From an uncultured Cohaesibacter sp. (GTDB taxonomy: Bacteria > Pseudomonadota > Alphaproteobacteria > Rhizobiales > Cohaesibacteraceae): 64,000 bases of DNA. Numbering within the stretch: the stretch's first letter is position 1; every line of letters begins with the position of its first letter. A program made the position numbers and the translations under genes. The notes below the pieces were generated by a model, which ran no database searches, was not told the origin of the DNA, and saw only the letters and a program-made list of their open reading frames with translations. Where the stretch lies: contig NZ_OY759856.1 in NCBI RefSeq assembly GCF_963662805.1, forward strand, positions 124,001-188,000. The letters run 5' to 3'. Below, piece after piece: positions 1 to 9,364 of this stretch.

Positions 1-1389
1 ATTGGTGATGAGATTGCTGAAGATCTGTTCGAGACCAATCGCATTGCAGGGCACGTGCAGCTCGCTTTGAGACGGCTGGAAGTTCAGTTGAACATTCTGC
101 TTCTTCAGCGTCAGCTGAAACAGCTTGATCGAGGCAATGGCGACGCTGACAACTTCTCCGTTGCCGCGCGGCACCCGATGGCGGCTGGCAAAACTCTTCA
201 TTTGCGACATTTGCTGCGTCATCCGCTCGATATGGGACGAGATCAGCTCAAGATTGTCATCCGCTTCATCAAAGCGCTGCCGCTTCAACAGCAACCGCGT
301 CGTGTCGAGCAGCATCTGGATCGCGGCGAGAGGCTGGTTGAACTCGTGCGCAACCTCCGTCGCCATCTGGCCGATAGCCGCGAGCTTGCTGTTCTCCACC
401 ACCTGATTTCTCAGCTTTTGAATGCTCCGGTTGATCCGGTTCCTGAAGCTGCGATAGGAGAAAATGAGGATCAGATAGATCAGCAGGCTGATCAGCACAA
501 CGAGGCACAAGGCAATGTAGATCGGCCGCGTGCTCTTCAGCGACAGAATGGTCCAGCTATACTCAACGATCCTTTCCTCAATCGACAGCGTTGCTGGCAG
601 CAGACATCCGAAGAACAGATCCTTGTAGAAGGTGGCGTCTCCGATCTCATAACATTTCACGAGCGAGCGTTCGTCGTCGGCCTCCTGCTCATAGGGCGCT
701 CGGGATATCTCAAAGGATGAGGGCCGCGTAACTCCATTTTCCTCACCCAGAATCTTGTATTTCCATTGCCGGTTGGAACTCAGGAACACCACGTCATTGA
801 CGTCATAGACGAGGACGTCATCAGGACCGGAGCGCCAGACCTGCTCGAGCTCGGAGAGATGGATCTCGATGGTCACGACACCAACGATGTCCTCGTCGTC
901 CTTGAGGCCATAGGCGATGAAGAAGCCCGGCTTGGAGGACGTCGTGCCCGCACCATAATATTGCCCGAGCCGCCCGGCCATCGCCCCATCGAAATAGGGC
1001 TGAAAGCCGAAATTCTCGCCGATGTAGCTTTCCTCCGTGTGCCAGTTGCTCGAAGCGACGGTGTTGCCCGCCTTGTCGAGCACATAGATCGTGGAAACAT
1101 TAGTGGCATATTTCGTGCGCTGCAGAAAATAGCCGCTCTCCTCCGCGTCCAGTTCACCGTGAAGGATCTGCACGAGCTTGTCGTTTTGCGACAGGATGAA
1201 AGGCAAAAACTTGTAGCGGGAAATCTCGGTTTCCAGACTGGAGCGATACATGTTGAGCAACAGTTCACTGGAATAAAGCGAGTTCTTCATCTCCCCATAG
1301 AAGGGAATCGCGACAACGGTCAGGATCGACAGGATGATCGCGGCGTGGACCATCTTGATCTTGAGGCTCGACAAAACTCCTTCAAACAT
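1..1389 (-). CDS. DctB-like membrane sensor histidine kinase (3' end outside window)
   Basis: Two-component sensor kinase, read on the complement and cut by the left edge before its ATP-binding domain. The protein starts at about 1389 (MFEGVLSSLKIKMVHAA). It has a membrane segment at residues 13-31, a roughly 260-residue periplasmic region of double-Cache type, and a second membrane segment near residues 295-315. A dimerisation helix follows with the H-box VAHEFNQPLAAI, whose phospho-accepting His is about residue 348. HEFNQPLAAI is typical of the DctB family, which senses C4-dicarboxylates in rhizobia. The ligand here is not known. A response regulator would be expected just beyond position 1. 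No strong ribosome site precedes 1389 and the frame stays open upstream, so the start could lie further out. The ABC importer to the right is divergent and may be unrelated. Confidence 0.85.
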   Translation of the reverse strand, partial: MFEGVLSSLKIKMVHAAIILSILTVVAIPFYGEMKNSLYSSELLLNMYRSSLETEISRYKFLPFILSQNDKLVQILHGELDAEESGYFLQRTKYATNVSTIYVLDKAGNTVASSNWHTEESYIGENFGFQPYFDGAMAGRLGQYYGAGTTSSKPGFFIAYGLKDDEDIVGVVTIEIHLSELEQVWRSGPDDVLVYDVNDVVFLSSNRQWKYKILGEENGVTRPSSFEISRAPYEQEADDERSLVKCYEIGDATFYKDLFFGCLLPATLSIEERIVEYSWTILSLKSTRPIYIALCLVVLISLLIYLILIFSYRSFRNRINRSIQKLRNQVVENSKLAAIGQMATEVAHEFNQPLAAIQMLLDTTRLLLKRQRFDEADDNLELISSHIERMTQQMSQMKSFASRHRVPRGNGEVVSVAIASIKLFQLTLKKQNVQLNFQPSQSELHVPCNAIGLEQIFSNLITN

Positions 1390-1748
1390 TGCGCTATCCC
1401 GCTGGCCTTTTCTTCGGAAGCCACTGAGGCGACTTGCCCGCCGGACCTGATCCTGCCAGACACCTTCTCCCCGCCCTGTCCTTTTGGACACAAGGCTCAA
1501 GGTACCTCAATTGGCACCGGACAGAAAGCCGGATGAAAGGCGGGCCGTTTCATGGCGCGCCCGCACACCCCGGTGACGTGGAAAAACGCTGAGTTATCGA
1601 TTGGGTGAACTTTACAATCGTCGGTGGTCGGGTCGATGCTAACACTCAGTGTAATGGAGCATCCCGCGGCCTTCTCCCCAGCTATCAGCAATACGCCCGG
1701 ATGCCCAAGCCGGACAGAGGTCCGGCAGAGAACCAGGTGAGAGTTGCA
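1390..1748. other. Intergenic region between sensor kinase and ABC importer
   Basis: About 360 bases separating two divergent genes. It must hold the promoters of both. No strong palindrome, riboswitch-like fold or conserved small reading frame was recognised. Confidence 0.4.
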
Positions 1749-3449
1749 ATGAAACGATCCACGCTGAATATCATCCCCCTCCTGATGTGCATCAGCCTCT
1801 CCACCAGCGTGGCGACTGCCGCCGACAAGGTGAGATCAGCAGCTTCAGACCCGAACAGAATGCCACTTGCTGGCATGGTCTCGAAAACGAAGCATGACGG
1901 CCCAAAGACCGCCAAGAGCCTGAAGATCGGCGTCTGGAACAGCGCTGGCAACATCACCACCTACACCATCGGCAACAGTTGGAACGACTGGCTCCTGTGG
2001 CTCGCCTTTGACAAACTCCGTGAACCCTCCCCCTATGTTGGACAGGCGCAGGACTGGCTCGCCACCAGCATCGATCAGGTCAGCGATGACGCCCGCACAT
2101 GGGAGATCACCCTCCGCGACGGGGTCAAGTGGCACGACGGCACCGACTTCACCGCGGAAGATGTCGCCTTCACCTTCGAATATTACCGCGAAGGGCCGAT
2201 CAATCGCTGGACCCATCACACCTCGGTTCTCCCGCGGCTCGAAAAGATCGAGGTACTGGATCGCCTGAAGCTCCGGATAACCTCGAAAATGCCGATGCCG
2301 AATTTTGACAGGGTCACGGCAGCAGATCTTCCGATCATTCAGAAAAAGCAATGGCAGTCGGTCAAGAATCCCCAAAGCTTCACCGGCATCGCCATCGGCA
2401 CCGGCCCCTATAGGCTCATGGACTACAAGGCGGATGAATATTACAAATACGAGGCCAACGAGCACTACTGGAAGGGCAAGCCGCTGGTCGATGAACTGAC
2501 CCTTGTGATGATCAAGGATCCCCAGACCATGTTCACGGCCCTCAAAACCGGCGAGATCGACGGAGCGGCCCGATCTCTCCCGCCTGAGCTCGTCAGTCAA
2601 TGGACCTCGGACCCGGATATCGAAATCGCCAAGGCTCCGAGCCTCTGGGGCACATGGCTCGACATCAACCTCGCCCGTGCTCCGTTCGGCAATCGCGATG
2701 TGCGCCGGGCCATTTCTCTCGCCATTGATCCCGACGCGATGCTCAAGAGGATCATGCTCGGAATGGGGAAATCCGGCATTCATGGCTGGCCCCATGTGGA
2801 CAGCGTCTGGACCCGTCCGGACATCAAGGTCCCCTTCGATCCGCAGGCCGCCAGCATGCTGATGGATGGAGAGGGGTTCCTCGACAAGGATGGCGACGGC
2901 TGGCGCGATCTGCCCGATGGCCAGCCCCTCGACTGGAGCATCAAGGTCGCGTCCAATCGCCCACTGCTCATGCGCGCAGCAGAAATGGCGTCCAGTCAGC
3001 TCAAGGCCGTCGCAATCAACAGCCACATCGTGACCGTGGATCCGGCCACCTTCGCCGGTCTCTGGCAGACCCGCGACTATGATCTGCGCATCATGGACAT
3101 CACGCCCCACGGCATCGCCGATCAGGACATGCTGTTCCTTCTCACCATGGGCAACAGCAAGGCAGCGCTCGTCAAGGAAACAGAGAAAGACGCCATCCTC
3201 AAGCGATGGCTGAAGGCGGACAGCCGCGAAGAACGCCTGAAGATTTCCTACGAGCTTCAGGACTATCAGAACAATTACCCCAGCCGGGTGATGCTTTGGT
3301 ACCCGGATGGCCTCTTTGCCTATCGCTGGAAATCCTATGACAATTACGCCTCATCGGCTGGCTATGGGATCTTTCACAAATATTCCTTCCTGCCGCGCCC
3401 CGACCGTCAGGATGTAGTTGAGGAACTGGACGCTGAGATCAAAGACTAG
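1749..3449 (+). CDS. ABC transporter substrate-binding protein, family 5 (peptide/nickel/opine type)
   Basis: Periplasmic binding protein of the SBP_bac_5 family, about 566 residues. It catches the substrate of the importer encoded directly downstream. The ATG at 1749 is preferred over the upstream in-frame ATG at 1605. It follows GGTGAG at a normal distance and starts a clear Sec signal peptide (MKRSTLNIIPLLMCISLS, ending ATAADK). The family hallmark LRDGVKWHDGTDFTAEDV lies about 115 residues into the mature protein. Length fits the family, whose members usually have 500-560 residues. The substrate cannot be read from sequence; peptides, opines or other amines are all possible. A 108-base gap separates it from the permease gene, and the order SBP-permease-permease/ATPases is that of a dpp-like operon. 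Confidence 0.9.
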   Translation: MKRSTLNIIPLLMCISLSTSVATAADKVRSAASDPNRMPLAGMVSKTKHDGPKTAKSLKIGVWNSAGNITTYTIGNSWNDWLLWLAFDKLREPSPYVGQAQDWLATSIDQVSDDARTWEITLRDGVKWHDGTDFTAEDVAFTFEYYREGPINRWTHHTSVLPRLEKIEVLDRLKLRITSKMPMPNFDRVTAADLPIIQKKQWQSVKNPQSFTGIAIGTGPYRLMDYKADEYYKYEANEHYWKGKPLVDELTLVMIKDPQTMFTALKTGEIDGAARSLPPELVSQWTSDPDIEIAKAPSLWGTWLDINLARAPFGNRDVRRAISLAIDPDAMLKRIMLGMGKSGIHGWPHVDSVWTRPDIKVPFDPQAASMLMDGEGFLDKDGDGWRDLPDGQPLDWSIKVASNRPLLMRAAEMASSQLKAVAINSHIVTVDPATFAGLWQTRDYDLRIMDITPHGIADQDMLFLLTMGNSKAALVKETEKDAILKRWLKADSREERLKISYELQDYQNNYPSRVMLWYPDGLFAYRWKSYDNYASSAGYGIFHKYSFLPRPDRQDVVEELDAEIKD

Positions 3450-3557
3450 AGTTGCCGAACAGGACCAAGCGCAAAGACAGGGCTCAAGAATGCCTCTATG
3501 GATGGAGAAGATCCTTGACGACGACATCCATCAAGCGGCAGCCAACGGGAATGGACA

Positions 3558-4529
3558 ATGGTTTATCTGCGCCTTCTGGCTCAATATCTTGCGACATTGC
3601 TCGCGGCTCTGGCCGTCAATTTTGTCCTGCCCCGCATTGCGCCGGGCGATCCGCTCAGCTATCTCCTTGGCGAAAATACCCTGCTCACCATGACAGAGGC
3701 GGACCGCCTCCGGGCTCTCAGTGCCTTTGGCCTCGATCAGCCCTTGCCGCTTCAGTTCGGCCAGTATCTCCTCGGCATCCTGACCGGCGAATTCGGTGTA
3801 TCCACCCATCTGGGACAGCCGGTCTGGGACATCCTGATGAACCGTCTGCCATGGACCCTGCTGCTCACCGGATCAGCCCTCGTGTTTGCAATGCTCGCGG
3901 GCTCGCTTCTTGGCGTGCTATCGGCCTCAAGACGGGGAGCCATCTCTGAGATCACGACCCTGGGATCCGTCCTCTTCGTTGCCTCCCTACCCCCTTTCTG
4001 GCTGGCAATGCTGCTGATCATCCTGTTCTCGACCACTCTCAATTGGCTTCCCTCCTTCGGGGCCTATGAGCTCGGAACCGCTGCGGGCAATCTTGACTGG
4101 TTTCTTGGAGTCGCCAAACGACTGATCATGCCAGCCCTCTCCCTCGGGCTGGTTCAAATGGCGTCCGTGCTGCTTGTCACCCGCTCATCAATGCTGATCG
4201 CGCTGGAGCAGGACTATATCGCCTTTGCCCGCTCGAAAGGCCTGTCCGAGCGCGCGATTTTCCTCCGCCATGCCTTCAGGAATGCGCTCCTGCCCCTCTA
4301 CACCCATCTGATGCTCAGCGTCGGTTCGCTGGTTGGCGGGGCCTTGGTCATTGAAACCGTCTTTTCCTACCCCGGCCTCGGCAGCCTCATCGTCAATGCC
4401 GTCGCCGCGCGAGACTATCCCCTGCTTCAGGGCATCTTCGTCATCACCACGATCAGTGTGATCCTTGCCAATCTGGTTGCCGATCTTCTCTACCCGTTGA
4501 TCGATCCACGAACCCGTACCGCGACCTGA
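3558..4529 (+). CDS. ABC transporter permease, DppB type
   Basis: Inner-membrane permease of the binding-protein-dependent transport family, 323 residues. It begins MVYLRLLAQYLATLLAALAV and has about six hydrophobic segments. The DppB-type N-terminal motif PGDPLSYLLG is at residues 30-39. The cytoplasmic EAA-like loop, which contacts the ATPase, reads YIAFARSKGLSERAIFLRH around residues 219-237. A CGGGA ribosome site precedes the ATG. The next gene starts only 10 bases after the stop, so the two are surely co-transcribed. It should pair with the permease half of the following fusion protein to form the membrane channel. Confidence 0.92.
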   Translation: MVYLRLLAQYLATLLAALAVNFVLPRIAPGDPLSYLLGENTLLTMTEADRLRALSAFGLDQPLPLQFGQYLLGILTGEFGVSTHLGQPVWDILMNRLPWTLLLTGSALVFAMLAGSLLGVLSASRRGAISEITTLGSVLFVASLPPFWLAMLLIILFSTTLNWLPSFGAYELGTAAGNLDWFLGVAKRLIMPALSLGLVQMASVLLVTRSSMLIALEQDYIAFARSKGLSERAIFLRHAFRNALLPLYTHLMLSVGSLVGGALVIETVFSYPGLGSLIVNAVAARDYPLLQGIFVITTISVILANLVADLLYPLIDPRTRTAT

Positions 4530-4539
4530 CGGGGGCAAG

Positions 4540-7155
4540 ATGGATCGAACGACCACCAGACAACCTCACAGCAAACCAGAGACGGCGACGAGGGTAGCGC
4601 CCTTCGCCTCTTCCCGGTTGCTGGCGCCTCTCGCCTCCCTGACCGGCAAGGTGCAGCGCCTCGGCATGAGCATCCTCGGCACCTTGCTGCTACTCGCCAT
4701 ATTTGCGCCACTCCTCAGCCCTTACGCGCCAGACGCCAATGTCTGCGCGCCCTTCGCTGCCCCAAACGCAGACCATTGGCTCGGCTGCAACGACTTCGGA
4801 CAGGACCTCTTTGCCCAACTCATTCATGGCGCAAGAATATCCCTGCTGGTTGGCATCCTCGTCGCGACCTTCGCGACGGCCATTGCCACCTTTCTTGCCC
4901 TGTTGTCCGGCCTCCACGCCAACGGAGACAACAACGCGGGCAGTTCGATGACCAGCGTCTGGATCGACCGGATCATCATGCGTCTCGTCGATGTCACTCT
5001 TGCCCTGCCGTTCCTGCCGCTGGTGATCGTGCTCGGCGTCTATTTCGGTGCGTCCGTCACGACTCAGATCCTCGTCATTACGCTGGTGATGTGGGCACAG
5101 CCCTTGCGTGAATTGCGGTCGCAAATTCTGGCCATCCGCACTGCGTCCTATGTCGAAGCTTCCCGCGCCATGGGCGCTTCCGGCTGGTTCGTCAGTCTGC
5201 GCCACATCCTGCCGGATCTTGCTCCGCTCATCACGCCGCAGTTTGTGCGCATCGCCCACAATGCCATTCTTGTCGAAGCGGCCCTGAGCTTCCTTGGTCT
5301 TGGCGATCCCCTGCAGAACAGCTGGGGCTCGATCCTGTTCCACGCCAATGCCCGTTCAGCCTTTCTGACCGGCACATGGGTCTGGTGGATCCTGCCGCCC
5401 GGCTTTGCCATCGCGCTGACGGTCGTCTCCTTCGCCTTCATCGGCTACGGCTTTGATGCCTCCATCGGCACCAGACGCAGCCACAAATCCAAACTCCTGC
5501 CACGAAAGCCCCCTCGCGAAGGATCACCAGCCCCCGAGACCTGTCTCGAAGTCCGCAACCTAGTGGTCAGCTTCCCAGACCGGGGAGCTTCGCTGAGGGC
5601 CGTCGACAACGTCTCCTTCGGCATCAGAAAAGGCGAGCTCCTCGGGCTAGTCGGAGAATCCGGGTCTGGCAAGACAACCATCGCGCTGACAATCCTGAGA
5701 TTGCTCAGGCCTCCCGTCAACATCCCATCAGGCGAGATCTGGCTGGAAGGTGAAGACCTGCTGCAAAAACCTGAGGTCGCGATGCGAACGGCAAGAACTC
5801 ACGACATCGCCTTCATCCCACAAAATGCCATGAACGCGCTGAACCCGGTGATGACCATCCGCACACAACTCGCCGAACGGCTCAGAGCCAGCCAACTCCT
5901 GTCCCCTGATCAAATCGCGCAAACCTCGGAAGACTGGATGCAGAAAGTCGGACTTGCGCCCGCTCATCTTGACGCCTATCCCCACGAATTGTCCGGCGGC
6001 ATGCGCCAGAGGGCCGTGATCGCCATTGCTCTCGCAAACAATCCGTCCCTGCTGATCGCCGATGAGCCGACCTCCGGGCTGGACGGTTTGGTCGAGAGCA
6101 GCATCATGGAATTATTGTTGGGTTTCCGGAAAGAAATGAGCCTGACGATCCTCCTTGTCAGCCACAATCTTCGCCTTGTCGCACGCCACTGCGACCGCTT
6201 GGCCGTGCTCCACGATGGACGCATCGTCGAGACAGGGACACCAAAAACCCTGATGACCCATCCCGCAAACCCGCACACAAGGGCGTTGTTTGACAGCGTG
6301 ATCGCACTATCGGACCAACCGCGCTGGGCATCAAAGGGCACATCAAGGAAGGAAGCCGCCCCGCCGATCCTTGGTCTCACGCACGTTAGCAAGCACTTTG
6401 CCATGGCCCGCACTCATTGGCCCCGGAGTGCCGCCGGTAAAGACTGCACCATCGCGGTCAGGGACATTTCCTTCAGCCTGTCGGCAGGAGAAAGCCTCGG
6501 GGTCGTGGGACAGTCCGGGGCAGGCAAATCGACCCTCGCCCGCCTCATCATGGGCGCGATCACACCGGACCACGGCACGATCACATTGATGGGCAAGAGC
6601 TGGCAAACCACCTCCCGCAAGGAACAGACGCGCCTCCGCCAGCAGATCCATCACGTCTACCAAGACCCCTACCAGAGCCTCAACAATCGGCTGACAATTG
6701 CCGATCTCGTCGCCGAACCGCTGCTCATCCAGTCTGGTGGCACATGGCGGGATCACAAGGACCATGTCCTAAAAGCCCTTGAAGAGGTGCGATTGCCAAG
6801 TGACGAGGCCTTTCTTGCGAGGTCGCCGATTTCCCTGTCAGGAGGCCAGCGTCAACGCGTCGCCTTTGCCCGTGCGATCATCACCAACCCGGCGCTGATT
6901 ATCGCGGATGAACCCACATCGATGCTGGATCAATCCATCCGCATGGAAGTGATGGATGTCATGGCAGGCCTCAGAGACGAGTTGGGCACCGCCTTTGTAC
7001 TCATCACCCACGACATCGCCCTCGCGCGACATTTCTGCGACCGTCTGGCTGTGATGAAAGACGGAGAGATCATCGAGTTGGCCCCAACCGAAGAGCTGAT
7101 CGACGCACCTCGCGATCCTCACACCCGGGCTCTCATTGCCGCCGCGCGGCAATGA
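4540..7155 (+). CDS. Fused ABC permease (DppC type) and two ATPases (DppD and DppF types)
   Basis: One uninterrupted 871-residue frame contains three parts that are usually separate. Residues 1 to about 300 are a DppC-type permease with an EAA-like loop (YVEASRAMGASGWFVSLRH). Residues about 330-590 are the first ATPase: Walker A GESGSGKTT near 371, signature LSGGMRQR near 485, Walker B LLIADEPTSGLD near 504. Residues about 605-871 are the second ATPase: Walker A GQSGAGKST near 656, signature LSGGQRQR near 766, Walker B LIIADEPTSMLD near 785. Both ATPases keep all key motifs, so both should hydrolyse ATP. ATPase-ATPase fusions are common in this family, but adding the permease is rarer. With the preceding binding protein and permease it completes a five-part importer in three genes. 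Short linkers rich in Lys, Arg and Pro join the domains. Confidence 0.93.
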   Translation: MDRTTTRQPHSKPETATRVAPFASSRLLAPLASLTGKVQRLGMSILGTLLLLAIFAPLLSPYAPDANVCAPFAAPNADHWLGCNDFGQDLFAQLIHGARISLLVGILVATFATAIATFLALLSGLHANGDNNAGSSMTSVWIDRIIMRLVDVTLALPFLPLVIVLGVYFGASVTTQILVITLVMWAQPLRELRSQILAIRTASYVEASRAMGASGWFVSLRHILPDLAPLITPQFVRIAHNAILVEAALSFLGLGDPLQNSWGSILFHANARSAFLTGTWVWWILPPGFAIALTVVSFAFIGYGFDASIGTRRSHKSKLLPRKPPREGSPAPETCLEVRNLVVSFPDRGASLRAVDNVSFGIRKGELLGLVGESGSGKTTIALTILRLLRPPVNIPSGEIWLEGEDLLQKPEVAMRTARTHDIAFIPQNAMNALNPVMTIRTQLAERLRASQLLSPDQIAQTSEDWMQKVGLAPAHLDAYPHELSGGMRQRAVIAIALANNPSLLIADEPTSGLDGLVESSIMELLLGFRKEMSLTILLVSHNLRLVARHCDRLAVLHDGRIVETGTPKTLMTHPANPHTRALFDSVIALSDQPRWASKGTSRKEAAPPILGLTHVSKHFAMARTHWPRSAAGKDCTIAVRDISFSLSAGESLGVVGQSGAGKSTLARLIMGAITPDHGTITLMGKSWQTTSRKEQTRLRQQIHHVYQDPYQSLNNRLTIADLVAEPLLIQSGGTWRDHKDHVLKALEEVRLPSDEAFLARSPISLSGGQRQRVAFARAIITNPALIIADEPTSMLDQSIRMEVMDVMAGLRDELGTAFVLITHDIALARHFCDRLAVMKDGEIIELAPTEELIDAPRDPHTRALIAAARQ

Positions 7156-7188
7156 CCACCCATCGCAAAGCGAGCAGAAACGCTCCGC

Positions 7189-8085
7189 TCACAGGATCGC
7201 GGACGAGCGGATATCCTCGACGGCAAAATCAATCAGTGCCCTGACTTTGCGCGGCAGGGTGCGGCCTTCGAGATAGACCGCACTGAGAAAACTGCTGTCA
7301 CCGATATAGTCTTCCATGATCGGAACCAGCTCGCCGGACTGCAAGGCCTCCTGAAGCGCGAAATGCGGTGCATAGGCGATGCCTTGCCCACGAACGGCCA
7401 GCCCCACGACGGCACGGGCCGAATTGACCTGAAACCGCCCCTGCACCACCGCAACTTGCTCAACACCATCTTTCTCGAAGATCCAGCGGCGCAAGGACCG
7501 CCGGTTGCTGTCAACAATGCAGGCGTGGTCCGCAAGATCATCCGGCGTCTTTGGTTCCCCATGCGCTGCGATGTAGGCGGGGCTCGCCACCAGCATCGCA
7601 CGTGATGGCCCGATCTTGCGTTCCTTCAAGGACAGCATGTCCGAGCGCCCAAGGCGGAAGGACACATCGATCCCTTCCGTCGCCAGATCCACATAGCGAT
7701 CACTGAGCCGCAGATCGAACGTCAGGTTCGGATTGGCATCCCCAAACCGCTCAAGCATCCCCGCCACATAAAGCTCGCCGAACGTCACGGGTGCGGAGAC
7801 CCGGATCATCCCCGAGAAACCCTTCGAGCCTTCCGAAATCTCGGCAATCAGATCATCAAGATCATCAATGAGTGCAGGTGCGCGCGACAGCAGGTCCTCA
7901 CCAGCCGGTGTCAGACCCACGCGGCGCGTCGTCCGCTGAAGCAATCTGACGCCAACACGCGCCTCCAGCTCCGCAACATATTTCGACGTCAGGCGGTTGG
8001 ACACACCCAGCTGATCCGCTGCTGCGGTGAAGGAACCGGTCTGGGCCGTGGCCACAAAGGCGCGGAGTTCGTCAACAAGATCCAT
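7189..8085 (-). CDS. LysR-family transcriptional regulator of the quinone-stress operon
   Basis: A 298-residue LysR regulator. It has an N-terminal winged helix (MDLVDELRAFVATAQTGSF, then the recognition helix LGVSNRLTSKYVAELE) and a C-terminal effector domain with the LTPAGEDLL hinge motif. It is divergent from the operon starting at 8237, the usual arrangement for a LysR regulator and its target. The intergenic region carries a 17-bp inverted repeat. In E. coli the LysR protein YhaJ controls yqjF (DoxX family), a neighbour of yqjG, in response to dinitrotoluene breakdown products. The operon here has the same kinds of gene, so this is probably a functional counterpart. That link is inference. 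Confidence 0.9.
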   Translation of the reverse strand: MDLVDELRAFVATAQTGSFTAAADQLGVSNRLTSKYVAELEARVGVRLLQRTTRRVGLTPAGEDLLSRAPALIDDLDDLIAEISEGSKGFSGMIRVSAPVTFGELYVAGMLERFGDANPNLTFDLRLSDRYVDLATEGIDVSFRLGRSDMLSLKERKIGPSRAMLVASPAYIAAHGEPKTPDDLADHACIVDSNRRSLRRWIFEKDGVEQVAVVQGRFQVNSARAVVGLAVRGQGIAYAPHFALQEALQSGELVPIMEDYIGDSSFLSAVYLEGRTLPRKVRALIDFAVEDIRSSAIL

Positions 8086-8108
8086 GGTAACCTCATTCAG
8101 AACAAATC

Positions 8109-8125
8109 ATGGAAAGTCATTCCAT
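8109..8125. promoter_or_regulatory. Inverted repeat, likely LysR-regulator operator
   Basis: ATGGAAAGTCATTCCAT is a perfect 6-bp inverted repeat with a 5-base spacer. It lies 24 bases upstream of the lysR start and 112 bases upstream of the first gene of the divergent operon, the expected place for a LysR-family binding site. Binding has not been shown. Confidence 0.55.
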
Positions 8126-8236
8126 AAAATCGCCATTTCATTGAAAGACGTCAAGTTCTATCTTCAGCTCACAACGAAGAAACAAAAAGGCAGCCCGCCA
8201 CAAACCAGCAGCAGGGCGCAAAAAGGAAATAAGACA

Positions 8237-8812
8237 ATGAAAATCGCAGTTATCGGCAAAGGCAACATCGGCTCCGGCCTCAACAAAGTCCTCTCCGAAG
8301 CAGGCAAAGACGTTGCAGCTTTCGACAAGGATGACAATCTCGAAGCAGCAGTCGCCGCAGCAGACGTCGTGATCCTCGCGACCCCTTATGGTGCAGCTGC
8401 AGAGATCGCGAAAGAAGCCGACTTCTCCGGCAAGATCGTGATCGATGTCTCTAACCCGATCACTGAAGACTTCTCCGGCCTTCAGGTCGGCCACACCAGC
8501 TCCGCTGCTGAAGAGATCGCCAAACTTCTGCCCGGCGCAACTGTGGTCAAAGCCTTCAACACTGTATTCGCCCAGCACTATAGCAATGGCCTGAAAGTCG
8601 CAGGTCAGTCCCTTCAGACCTTCATCGCTTCTGATGACGAGGCGGCCCGCGACACCGTCAAAGCCATCGCAACCGACATCGGCCTTGAGCCCGTCGATGT
8701 AGGTCCTCTGAAGAACGCTCGTTATCTGGAACCGATTGGCTTCCTCAACATCCAGTTTGGCTACGTATTCGGCAAAGGAACCGACATCGCACCACACTGG
8801 CTTGGCGCCTAA
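8237..8812 (+). CDS. NAD(P)-binding oxidoreductase, F420-dependent NADP reductase-like
   Basis: A 191-residue Rossmann-fold protein of the NADP oxidoreductase coenzyme F420-dependent family. The start at 8237 follows GGAAA and begins directly with the nucleotide-binding motif MKIAVIGKGNIGSGL. An upstream in-frame ATG at 8027 would run into the lysR gene and is rejected. It continues with DVVILATPYGAA, IDVSNPI and VVKAFNTVFAQHY, typical of this group. Most bacteria with such proteins lack coenzyme F420, so NADPH is the likelier cofactor. It heads an operon with DoxX, YgiD and YqjG, which suggests a role in reducing quinones or other electrophiles. Its actual substrate is unknown. Confidence 0.85.
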   Translation: MKIAVIGKGNIGSGLNKVLSEAGKDVAAFDKDDNLEAAVAAADVVILATPYGAAAEIAKEADFSGKIVIDVSNPITEDFSGLQVGHTSSAAEEIAKLLPGATVVKAFNTVFAQHYSNGLKVAGQSLQTFIASDDEAARDTVKAIATDIGLEPVDVGPLKNARYLEPIGFLNIQFGYVFGKGTDIAPHWLGA

Positions 8813-8836
8813 CTCCAACCCACTAGGAGACACGAC

Positions 8837-9259
8837 ATGAACTCTACCAGCAACACTGATTTTGCCGCCCTCCTCCTGCGCGTGAGCAGCGGCGTACTCT
8901 TCCTCGCTCACGGTCTGATGAAGGTGAATGTTTTCACCATCCCCGGCACCGTGGCCTACTTCGAAAGCCTCGGGCTCCCCGGCATCCTCGCCTATCTGAC
9001 GATTTTTGCTGAAATCGCAGGTGGTCTGGCCCTGATCCTCGGCGTCGCTACCCGTGTGGTTGCCGTCGCCCTAATCCCGATCCTGTTGGGTGCAACCTGG
9101 GCTCACTCCGGCAACGGCTGGTCCTTCTCGGGTCAAGGCGGCGGCTGGGAGTATCCGGCTTACTGGACCATCACCCAAGCTGCCATCGCCCTCCTGGGCA
9201 GCGGTGCCTATGCTCTGCGCATCCCTGTCCTTCAGCGCGCACTCGGCCAGTTCGCCTAA
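8837..9259 (+). CDS. DoxX-family inner-membrane protein
   Basis: A 140-residue protein with four predicted membrane segments, starting 24 bases after the previous stop with AGGAG as ribosome site. The motif FLAHGLMKV in the first helix region and the later PILLGATWAHSGNGW match the DoxX family (YqjF, YphA and relatives). Family members are linked to quinone or thiosulfate metabolism and to resistance to redox stress. The neighbouring glutathionyl-hydroquinone reductase and extradiol dioxygenase genes support a quinone link. The exact reaction is not established for this subgroup. Confidence 0.87.
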   Translation: MNSTSNTDFAALLLRVSSGVLFLAHGLMKVNVFTIPGTVAYFESLGLPGILAYLTIFAEIAGGLALILGVATRVVAVALIPILLGATWAHSGNGWSFSGQGGGWEYPAYWTITQAAIALLGSGAYALRIPVLQRALGQFA

Positions 9260-9304
9260 ATGTTCCGGCTCGTATAAACTAACAAAAACAAGAGCCAAAC
9301 CAGC

Positions 9305-9330
9305 GGGGCCGCCTCAATCAGGGCGGCCCA
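9305..9330 (+). other. Hairpin between doxX and ygiD
   Basis: GGGCCGCC at 9306-9313 can pair with GGCGGCCC at 9322-9329 across an 8-base loop. No T run follows, so it is not a convincing terminator. It could be a processing or stability element inside the operon mRNA. Confidence 0.4.
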
Positions 9331-9364
9331 CTCATATCGGTCCCTGACGAGAGGAGATGTTACA

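Noticed and set aside
1845..3110. A 421-codon open frame on the minus strand
   Set aside because: It is the shadow of the substrate-binding protein gene and has no recognisable motif.
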